A DNA stretch of 11,742 nucleotides, taken from UBA10649 sp044233495 (GTDB lineage Bacteria > Actinomycetota > Actinomycetes > S36-B12). The translations under genes were made by a program, and so were the position numbers. The stretch's first letter is position 1; each line of letters begins with the position of its first letter. Where the stretch lies: contig JBIIJX010000058.1 of assembly GCA_044233495.1 (NCBI GenBank), positions 1 through 11,742 of the forward strand. The letters are read 5' to 3'. Positions 1-5,333 of this stretch are shown one piece after another. The notes under the pieces were generated by a model that was not told where the DNA came from, searched no databases, and worked only from the letters and a program-made list of their open reading frames with translations.

Positions 1-513
1 CCGTCCGCTGAAGTCGGGGATCAGCACCTCGACGCCTGTGCCCGGATTGAGTTCATGGATCTCGGCGACCGTCTGGGCGTAGAGCCAGGCACCCTGGTCG
101 GGAAGGTCATCGCGCGCGACACCGGTGACGGTCGCGTAGCGAAGCCCCATGGTGCGCACCGACTCCGCGACGCGGCGCGGCTCGTCGACGTCGATGGGGC
201 CGGGGCGTCCCGTGTCGATCTGGCAGAAGTCGCAGCGGCGCGTGCACTGGTCGCCGCCGATGAGGAACGTTGCCTCGCGGTCCTCCCAGCACTCGAAGAT
301 GTTGGGGCAGCCCGCCTCCTGGCACACCGTGTGCAGACCCTCGGACTTCACCAGAGAACGGATCTGCGTGTACTCGGGCCCAGTGCGCACACGGGCGCGG
401 ATCCACTCCGGCTTGCGCTCGATCGGGACCGCGGAGTTGCGCGCCTCGATGCGCAGCAGCTTCCTGCCGTCGGGGTTCACCACGCCCGTCGCAACAGCAT
501 CCGTCGTCGTCAC
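1..513 (-). CDS. lipA: Lipoyl synthase LipA, radical SAM enzyme (partial, N-terminal 171 residues)
   Basis: LipA inserts sulfur at C6 and C8 of protein-bound octanoyl groups, making the lipoyl cofactor of 2-oxoacid dehydrogenases and the glycine cleavage system. It uses two [4Fe-4S] clusters. The visible part carries both cluster motifs. C64-x4-C69-x5-C75 (CQEAGCPNIFEC) binds the auxiliary, sulfur-donating cluster. C90-x3-C94-x2-C97 (CTRRCDFC) is the radical SAM site and is followed by the family's QIDTGRP stretch. The frame runs open off the left edge, so about half of a typical 320-345-residue protein is missing. The GTG start at 513 is chosen because its GTGA overlaps the lipB stop codon, which implies translational coupling. 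The order lipB then lipA is the usual actinobacterial one. The identification is secure. Confidence 0.97.
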   Translation of the reverse strand, partial: MTTTDAVATGVVNPDGRKLLRIEARNSAVPIERKPEWIRARVRTGPEYTQIRSLVKSEGLHTVCQEAGCPNIFECWEDREATFLIGGDQCTRRCDFCQIDTGRPGPIDVDEPRRVAESVRTMGLRYATVTGVARDDLPDQGAWLYAQTVAEIHELNPGTGVEVLIPDFSGR

Positions 514-1190
514 CACGCCACGATCTCCTCTATCCGCGATTCCACGATGGGAAGCACCTCCTGCACCGTCACCGTCCTGCCGAGCTCACGCGTCAGCGAG
601 GTCACGCCCGCATCGGCGATGCCACAGGGGACGATGCGGTCGAACCACGTCAGGTCGCAGTCGCAGTTGAGAGCGAACCCGTGCGTGGTCACGCCCTGCG
701 CGACCCGGACACCGATGGCAGCGACCTTCCGCTCCGGACCGCGATCGTCGGCAGGGATCCACACCCCGCTGCGCCCGGTGACCTGCGCGGTGCGCACTCC
801 CAGATCGGCGCACACGCCGATCAGCATCGATTCGATCCGGCGCACGTGGTCGACGACGGCGAGTGGGCTGGGCAGTCGGACGATCGGATACCCGACCAGC
901 TGGCCCGGCCCGTGCCACGTCACCTTGCCGCCACGATCGACGTCGATCACCGGCGTGCCGTCGAAGGGCCGCTCGAGGGGCTCGGTGCGGCGTCCGGCGG
1001 TGAACACCGGCGGATGCTCCAGCAGCAGGACGGTGCCTAGGGATGCGCCCTCGACCACTGACGAGTGGATGCGTCGCTGCTCATCCCAGGCGGCCATGAA
1101 GTCGATCGCCCCATCCCCGAATCCCACGCGTCGCACATCGAGAGTCGAGCGCACCGAAGGTGCACCGGCCACGACCGCCGTGGCCGTCAT
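510..1190 (-). CDS. lipB: Octanoyl-[acyl-carrier-protein]:protein N-octanoyltransferase LipB
   Basis: LipB moves octanoate from acyl carrier protein to the lysine of lipoyl domains, the first committed step of lipoate synthesis, in the cytoplasm. The 226-residue product has the family signature RGGKVTWHGPGQLVGYP at about residues 86-102. It also has the KVAAIG lysine (K155) and the IVPCGI cysteine (C189), which correspond to the Lys/Cys pair that acts in acyl transfer in the characterised family. The ATG at 1190 is preferred over an in-frame GTG at 1232, because the extra 14 residues are an Ala/Pro-rich stretch with no family similarity that I recognise. This ATG also forms an ATGA overlap with a possible upstream small ORF. 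The 3' end overlaps lipA by 4 nt. No strong Shine-Dalgarno sequence precedes it, consistent with coupled translation. Confidence 0.96.
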   Translation of the reverse strand: MTATAVVAGAPSVRSTLDVRRVGFGDGAIDFMAAWDEQRRIHSSVVEGASLGTVLLLEHPPVFTAGRRTEPLERPFDGTPVIDVDRGGKVTWHGPGQLVGYPIVRLPSPLAVVDHVRRIESMLIGVCADLGVRTAQVTGRSGVWIPADDRGPERKVAAIGVRVAQGVTTHGFALNCDCDLTWFDRIVPCGIADAGVTSLTRELGRTVTVQEVLPIVESRIEEIVAW

Positions 1191-1309
1191 GACTGCTGCT
1201 GCCGCTGGCGGCGCCGTGCCAGGGGCCCCCACGAGCTCGTCGTCGGGGCGTCGACCACCGGCACGGTGATCTCCGCGCCGGTCTCCTGATCGCCTTCGTC
1301 GTCGTTCAC
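1187..1309 (-). CDS. Possible 40-residue protein leading the lipBA operon
   Basis: This short frame starts at GTG 1309 (MNDDEGDQET...) and ends with a TGA that overlaps the lipB ATG as ATGA, the same junction type used throughout the window. About 36 of its 40 sense codons end in G or C, as in the flanking real genes. The peptide is acidic at its N-terminus and ends in a basic, Gln/Arg-rich tail (ARRRQRQQQS), with no membrane segment. I do not recognise a family. It could be a genuine small protein, a leader whose translation couples to lipB, or a chance frame. Only a weak purine stretch (GGGCAGG) lies upstream. It sits directly against the divergent regulator, so the lipBA promoter must lie close to or inside that gap. 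Confidence 0.4.
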   Translation of the reverse strand: MNDDEGDQETGAEITVPVVDAPTTSSWGPLARRRQRQQQS

Positions 1310-1310
1310 G

Positions 1311-1344
1311 CTGACCGACCTGCCCGCGTCGCTAGGCTGACGCC
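1311..1344 (+). promoter_or_regulatory. Promoter of a leaderless transcript for the SorC-type regulator
   Basis: A -10 box TAGGCT (1333-1338) matches the actinobacterial TANNNT consensus. It lies exactly 6 nt before the GTG start at 1345, the spacing expected when transcription begins on the start codon. A partial -35, CTGACC (1311-1316, four of six matches to TTGACA), sits 16 nt upstream of the -10. No Shine-Dalgarno sequence precedes the GTG. The hexamer GCTGAC occurs at 1310-1315 and again at 1336-1341, flanking the promoter, and might be half-sites for a regulator. That last point is a guess. Confidence 0.6.
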
Positions 1345-2301
1345 GTGGAGGAGGCGGCTGATCGGCTCGTCGTGAAGGCAGCGCGGCTGTATCACACGCA
1401 CGGCCTCCGTCAGACCGAGATCGCCGCCCGTATGGGAATCTCGCAGTCCAAGGTCTCCCGGCTCCTGCAGATCGCCGAGGAGTCCGGGCTGGTGCGCACC
1501 GTGGTCGCCGCACCAGTGCATGTGCTGCCCGAGCTCGAGGAGGCGATCGAGCAGCGGTTCGGCGTCTCCGAGGTGCATGTCGTGGACACCGAGTCCGACG
1601 ACGAGGGCGAGGTCATGCGCGACCTCGCGGTCTCGGCAGCGAGCATCCTGGGATCGCTGAGCATGGAGGCCCCGACGGTCGCGTGGACGTCGTACAGCCG
1701 CACCCTGCGCATGACCGTCGATCAGCTCCTGCCCCTGCGGCTCGGCACCAGGGTGGTCGTCGAGATGGTGGGCGACCTCGGGTCTCCAGACCTGCAGCAC
1801 GACGCCGCGCGCAGCACGCAGCGGCTGGCGTCGCTGCTCGGCGCAGACCCGGTATTCCTGCGCACCCCGGGGGTCGTGCCGACGGCGCAGGTCGCAAAGG
1901 CCCTCGTCGGGCCAGACAGCTATGCGCGGCAGGCCCTCGGCCTGATGGACGACATCGATCTGGCCCTGGTGTCGATCGGCTCGCTCGAGCCCTCGGAGCC
2001 CCTGGAGATGGGCCGCAACTTCTTCTCGTCGGCCCAGGTGAAGGCCGCGAAGAAGGCGGGGGCCGTCGGGGAGATCTGCCTGCGCTACGTCGATGCCGCG
2101 GGCACTCCCGTGCACACGGAGCTGGACGACCTCACCATCGGCGTCACGCTCGAGCAACTGCGCCGCGCCAAGCGCCGCTGGGCAGTCGTGGGAGGTGCGG
2201 GCAAGCGCGAGGCGATCCGGGCGGTCCTCGCCGGCAACTGGATCGACGTGCTCGTCACCGATCGCGCGACCGCGCATCACTTGGCTGCCGCGGACGCCTG
2301 A
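1345..2301 (+). CDS. Sugar-binding transcriptional regulator, SorC/DeoR (DeoR-C) family
   Basis: The 318-residue protein has an N-terminal helix-turn-helix at about residues 21-44 (LRQTEIAARMGISQSKVSRL) and a C-terminal sugar-phosphate-binding domain of the SorC/CggR/LsrR type (about 60-312). The effector domain includes recognisable family segments such as GDLGSPDLQ, LASLLGAD and DIDLALVSIGS. Regulators of this family bind phosphorylated sugars or related metabolites and control nearby catabolic genes. The gene converges on glpD and overlaps its 3' end by 25 bp (2277-2301), so a role in glycerol or glycerol-phosphate metabolism is plausible but inferred from position only. The GTG start at 1345 is supported by a -10 box 6 nt upstream, giving a leaderless mRNA. 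The family is well supported; the effector is unknown. Confidence 0.93.
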   Translation: MEEAADRLVVKAARLYHTHGLRQTEIAARMGISQSKVSRLLQIAEESGLVRTVVAAPVHVLPELEEAIEQRFGVSEVHVVDTESDDEGEVMRDLAVSAASILGSLSMEAPTVAWTSYSRTLRMTVDQLLPLRLGTRVVVEMVGDLGSPDLQHDAARSTQRLASLLGADPVFLRTPGVVPTAQVAKALVGPDSYARQALGLMDDIDLALVSIGSLEPSEPLEMGRNFFSSAQVKAAKKAGAVGEICLRYVDAAGTPVHTELDDLTIGVTLEQLRRAKRRWAVVGGAGKREAIRAVLAGNWIDVLVTDRATAHHLAAADA

Positions 2302-4049
2302 GGCTGCTCGACCTTTCGGCCCGCCGCCATCGGACGGGAATCCGGAGCCTGCGAGCGCACCGACTGCGCGACGTCATCAGTCGGCAGCGCCTGGGAAGCG
2401 CGCTCGCGCTCGACGCGCTGCAGGTAGGCGTCGATCTCCTCCTGCTCGCGCTCGGCGGACCAGCCGAGCAGGGGTGCCACCAGCGAGGCGACGGCCCGGG
2501 CCGAGTCCACACCACGGTGCACGGTGTCGACCGAGATGCGCGTGCGTCGAGCCAGCAGGTCGTCGAGGTGCAGGGCACCCTCGTGCGTGGCGGCGTAGCG
2601 CATCTCCGCCATCAGGTACTGAGGGGCGCCCGGTACGGGCTGGGCCAGGGACGCATCCGTGAGGGTCGGTGCGAGCACCTCCTCGACGAGGTCGCCATAA
2701 CGGCCGACCATCCGCGCAACGGCCTCACGCGACAGGCTGTAACGGCTCGCGAGGGAAGCCTCGCGATTGCGGGTCGCGTGGTAGCCCGCGGCACCGAGTA
2801 GCGGCACGTCCTCCGTGACCGATGGGGGAACGACGACAGGGAGGTCCGTCATCGCCTCATCGACGGTGTCCTCTGCCATCACCCGGTACGTCGTGTACTT
2901 GCCACCCGCGACGGTGACCAGCCCCGGCAGCGGATGGGCGACCTGGTGCTCGCGCGACAGCTTCGTCGTCGACTGACTGTCCGCGTCAGCAGGAGCCAGC
3001 AGCGGACGCAGACCCACGTACACGCCGACGATGTCGTCGTCCGTGATCGGCTGCAGCAGCACCTCGTTCACGCGATCGAGGATGTAGTCGATATCGGCCC
3101 GCGTCGCGGCCGGGTGCTCGAGGCTGAGGTCCCAGGGAGTGTCGGTCGTGCCGACGACCCAGTGCTCCCCCCACGGGATGACGAACAGCACGGACTTCTC
3201 CGTGCGCAGGATCAGGCCGGTCGAGCTCTCGATGCGATCGCGCGGCACGAGCAGGTGCACGCCCTTCGATGCGCGCACGCGATACGGACTGGGCACGCCG
3301 GCCATCTCGTGCAGGAAGTCGCTCCACACGCCCGTGCAACCGACGACGACGCGCGCACGGACTGTTCCGGTGCGGCCATCCTCGACGTCACGCAGGTGAG
3401 CACCGACCACCCTGGACCCCTCGATCACCAGCCCGGTGACCTCGGTGGACGTGCGCACCGTGGCGCCGTAGAAGGCGGCTGTGCGGGCGAGCGTGAGGGT
3501 GTGGCGTGCGTCGTCGGTGGCCGCGTCGTAGTACTGGAGGGCACCGGTCAGGGCCGTCGGCCGGAGGGCGGGCGACCGGCGCAGTGCCTGCCTTCGCGTC
3601 AGGTGGCGATGCCGCGGCATGGGCGAGCGACCGGCGAGGGCGTCGTAGAGCAGCAGGCCCGCGCCCACGTAGGGGCGCTCCCATCCTCGGTGCTTGAGCG
3701 GGTAGAGGAAGGGAACGGGTGTGACCAGATGGGGTGCCAGCTTCTCCAGCATGAGGTCGCGCTCGTGCAGGGCCTCGCGGACGAGACCGAAGTCGAGCAT
3801 CTCCAGGTAGCGCAGGCCGCCGTGGAACAGCTTGCTCGAGCGGGACGAGGTGCCGCTGGCGAGGTCGCGAGACTCGACAAGGGCGACCTTCAGGCCGCGC
3901 GTGGCCGCGTCGAGGGCGACTCCCGCACCGGTGACCCCTCCCCCGACGACCAGGACGTCCCACTCCTCGGAGACGAGTGCGTCCCAAGCCGCCTGGCGTT
4001 GCGCGGGGTTCAGCGCCCCGGGTGTGCCCGCGTCAGTCGTCGAGCTCAT
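2277..4049 (-). CDS. glpD: Aerobic FAD-dependent glycerol-3-phosphate dehydrogenase GlpD
   Basis: GlpD oxidises glycerol 3-phosphate to dihydroxyacetone phosphate and passes electrons via FAD to the quinone pool at the cytoplasmic membrane. The 590-residue product has the N-terminal dinucleotide fold (DVLVVGGGVTGAG, about 31-43) and an early DAO/GlpD block (SGTSSRSSKLFHGGLRYLE, about 65-83). The C-terminal FAD-contact motif AGGKYTTYR lies at about 381-389. A GlpD C-terminal domain follows at about 410-540, with EMRYAATHEGALHLDD. The last 40 residues look disordered and species-specific. Its length matches actinobacterial GlpD proteins. The ATG at 4049 is chosen because GGGAG lies 6 nt upstream and because it overlaps the upstream hydrolase stop as ATGA. 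The frame is open further upstream but carries no family similarity there. No glpK or glpF is visible in the window. Confidence 0.96.
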   Translation of the reverse strand: MSSTTDAGTPGALNPAQRQAAWDALVSEEWDVLVVGGGVTGAGVALDAATRGLKVALVESRDLASGTSSRSSKLFHGGLRYLEMLDFGLVREALHERDLMLEKLAPHLVTPVPFLYPLKHRGWERPYVGAGLLLYDALAGRSPMPRHRHLTRRQALRRSPALRPTALTGALQYYDAATDDARHTLTLARTAAFYGATVRTSTEVTGLVIEGSRVVGAHLRDVEDGRTGTVRARVVVGCTGVWSDFLHEMAGVPSPYRVRASKGVHLLVPRDRIESSTGLILRTEKSVLFVIPWGEHWVVGTTDTPWDLSLEHPAATRADIDYILDRVNEVLLQPITDDDIVGVYVGLRPLLAPADADSQSTTKLSREHQVAHPLPGLVTVAGGKYTTYRVMAEDTVDEAMTDLPVVVPPSVTEDVPLLGAAGYHATRNREASLASRYSLSREAVARMVGRYGDLVEEVLAPTLTDASLAQPVPGAPQYLMAEMRYAATHEGALHLDDLLARRTRISVDTVHRGVDSARAVASLVAPLLGWSAEREQEEIDAYLQRVERERASQALPTDDVAQSVRSQAPDSRPMAAGRKVEQPQASAAAK

Positions 4050-4903
4050 CGCCCGCTCCCTTCCGACTTCCAGAGTGCCAGCATCCGCTCCGTGGTGCGC
4101 GGCCATGCCTGCGCTGCCCAGGGACCGAAGGCCGTTCCGGTGAGTGCCGCCCCGGCAATGCCGTCCTGTCGGTCGATCCACAGGAAGGAGCCGGACTGCC
4201 CGAAGTGACCGAAGGTGTCCGGCGGCACGGAGGCGGGGAGCCAGTGCGGGGACTTGCGGCCGCGGATCTCCGCACCCAGCCCCCAGTCGTTCGGCTCCTG
4301 CCGGCCGAATCCGGGCAGCACGCCCGCGAGCCCCGGGAAGGCCGGCTGTGCGATCGCCTCCACGACATCGGGGCGCAGCGTCGTCGGGACCAGCAGTTCA
4401 CCGGCCAGCAGCCCGAGATCAGCGAGGGGTCCTTGAGCACCGTGGGCGGCCGGCCCCACGAGCGTCGTGCGCGTCATGCCCAGTGGCGCGAAGACGCGCG
4501 CGGCGAGCAGCGAAGCGGCATCACGTGCACCCGCCGCAGCGACCGCGGCGGCGACCACGGTGTCGATGCCCACATTGCTGTAGACGCGACGACGTCCAGG
4601 TGCCGAGAGAGAGCGTTCCTCGTCGAAGGCGAGCCCGGACGCATGCGCAAGCAGATGACGCACGGTCGACCCCGCAGGCCCGGCTGGCGCATCGAGGTCG
4701 AGGGCACCGTCGGCCACGACGTCGAGCACGGCGAGCGCCGCCGCCACCTTCGTCACCGAGGCCCAGGGCAGCACCTCGTCGGGATCACCGGCCACGACCG
4801 TTCGACCGTGCGCATCGATCATCAGGCATCCGCCGTGCGGCACCTGCCACGCGGCGAACTCCTCGGCGAGAGCGGCATCGAGAGCGGTCACAGTGGTCAT
4901 CAT
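4046..4903 (-). CDS. Serine hydrolase, class C beta-lactamase/esterase-like (PBP fold), cytoplasmic
   Basis: The 285-residue protein has the three active-site motifs of the beta-lactamase family (class C/esterase branch). They are S49-V-T-K52 (SxxK, nucleophile and general base), Y108-S-N110 (YxN) and H233-F-G-Q-S-G (the HxG form in place of KTG). LRHLLAHASGL-type sequence (V81-L91) is also typical. There is no signal peptide or membrane segment, and the chain is shorter than the usual 350-400 residues, so a cytoplasmic esterase or amidase acting on a small metabolite is likelier than antibiotic resistance. It lies between a small unknown gene and glpD with ATGA overlaps at both ends, so it is probably made together with GlpD. 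A role in freeing glycerol or glycerol phosphate from an ester is conceivable but only inferred from context. Two adjacent ATG codons (4903, 4900) compete as start. Confidence 0.88.
   Translation of the reverse strand: MMTTVTALDAALAEEFAAWQVPHGGCLMIDAHGRTVVAGDPDEVLPWASVTKVAAALAVLDVVADGALDLDAPAGPAGSTVRHLLAHASGLAFDEERSLSAPGRRRVYSNVGIDTVVAAAVAAAGARDAASLLAARVFAPLGMTRTTLVGPAAHGAQGPLADLGLLAGELLVPTTLRPDVVEAIAQPAFPGLAGVLPGFGRQEPNDWGLGAEIRGRKSPHWLPASVPPDTFGHFGQSGSFLWIDRQDGIAGAALTGTAFGPWAAQAWPRTTERMLALWKSEGSGR
4056..4060 (-). promoter_or_regulatory. Ribosome binding site fixing the glpD start
   Basis: On the minus strand, GGGAG is followed by 6 nt (CGGGCG) and then the ATG at 4049. It lies inside the 3' end of the upstream serine hydrolase gene. 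It is one of the clearer Shine-Dalgarno sequences in the window and supports 4049 over any upstream in-frame start. Confidence 0.75.
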
Positions 4904-5142
4904 CGGGGGTCCCAGGGCTCCAGCAGCAGGCGGCCACCGACAAGGTCGGGACTGTCCAGGGGCATGGTCTCGGCCAGCGCGTCGCCGACTGCCTCCGTCA
5001 CGTCAGCCAGTGTCACGCCGGACACGAAGGAGGAGACCGAGCCCACGGTCCGGGGATCCAGGGTGTGTCCGAGGTGGGCATACGCGTCGGCCATCGCCTC
5101 GGCCAGCGGCTCGTGATGGCCGACGATGATCACGGCCGTCAC
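4900..5142 (-). CDS. Unknown 80-residue protein, first gene of the glpD operon
   Basis: A short frame whose TGA overlaps the ATG of the serine hydrolase (ATGA), so it heads a three-gene coupled run ending in glpD. From the GTG at 5142 the product begins VTAVIIVGHHEPLAEAMADA and ends LLLEPWDPR. The hydrophobic strand, small-residue turn and amphipathic helix at the N-terminus look like the first beta-alpha unit of a Rossmann-type fold. However, the glycine-rich loop is replaced by GHHEP and the protein is far too short for a complete dehydrogenase. It may be a compact protein of unknown family or an eroded remnant. The start is uncertain: GTG 5133 is possible, and TTG 5244 would add a 34-residue extension with poorer codon use. 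No Shine-Dalgarno or leaderless -10 box was found for 5142. Confidence 0.6.
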   Translation of the reverse strand: MTAVIIVGHHEPLAEAMADAYAHLGHTLDPRTVGSVSSFVSGVTLADVTEAVGDALAETMPLDSPDLVGGRLLLEPWDPR

Positions 5143-5221
5143 GAGCAGGGCGTCGCGCGTGAGGCGCTGGCCGACTGGTCCCGCTGACCCCGGCCCGACA
5201 CACCGCCACCAGACGCCGCCA

Positions 5222-5272
5222 CCCGGCGCCGCAACCCGGCGCAAGCTCCTCCCGGCGCATCCCGGGTGCGCC
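5222..5272. repeat. CCCGGCGC repeats and a 19-bp palindrome between divergent genes (candidate operator)
   Basis: CCCGGCGC occurs three times as a direct repeat (5222-5229, 5235-5242, 5251-5258). The last copy runs into an imperfect palindrome, GGCGCATCCCGGGTGCGCC (5254-5272), whose nine-base arms match at eight positions around a central C. The palindrome ends one base before a -10-like TAGACT (5274-5279), so it would cover the -35 region of the transporter promoter, a normal place for a repressor site. The 191-bp gap (5143-5333) separates the minus-strand glpD operon from the plus-strand transporter operon, so one regulator could act on both. A GC-rich chance structure is the alternative. 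Confidence 0.4.
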
Positions 5273-5273
5273 G

Positions 5274-5279
5274 TAGACT
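5274..5279 (+). promoter_or_regulatory. Candidate -10 box for the transporter-HD hydrolase operon
   Basis: TAGACT fits TANNNT and is the best such match in the gap. It would start transcription near 5286 and give an untranslated leader of roughly 50 nt before the start at 5334. No good -35 hexamer is visible; the palindrome occupies that place. Confidence 0.4.
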
Positions 5280-5321
5280 CATCGACAGGACAGTCGGCGT
5301 GTCACGACCGCCGCCTCGGAC

Positions 5322-5328
5322 GAGGAGG
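5322..5328 (+). promoter_or_regulatory. Strong Shine-Dalgarno sequence pointing to a CTG start
   Basis: GAGGAGG ends 5 nt before CTG at 5334, an ideal distance. The first ATG/GTG in the transporter frame is GTG 5367, 38 nt beyond, with no Shine-Dalgarno of its own. The sequence therefore favours translation from CTG. Confidence 0.6.
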
Positions 5329-5333
5329 CTCCC

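Noticed and set aside
1191..1232. An in-frame GTG 14 codons upstream as the lipB start
   Set aside because: The extension (MGAPGTAPPAAAAV) shows no family similarity I recognise and has no ribosome binding site, while ATG 1190 gives a normal LipB length and a 4-nt overlap.
55..1269. A 404-codon open frame on the plus strand across lipA and lipB
   Set aside because: It is antisense to two clearly identified genes, its translation is Arg/Ala/Ser/Thr-rich with no domain, and high GC content leaves such shadow frames open.
2934..4208. A 424-codon plus-strand frame opposite glpD
   Set aside because: It lies entirely antisense to glpD and the adjacent hydrolase end, and its composition has no recognisable fold or motif.
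4046..4903. Calling the serine hydrolase an antibiotic-resistance beta-lactamase
   Set aside because: It lacks a signal peptide, is short, has an HxG rather than KTG motif, and is coupled to glpD, so metabolic hydrolase is the safer description.
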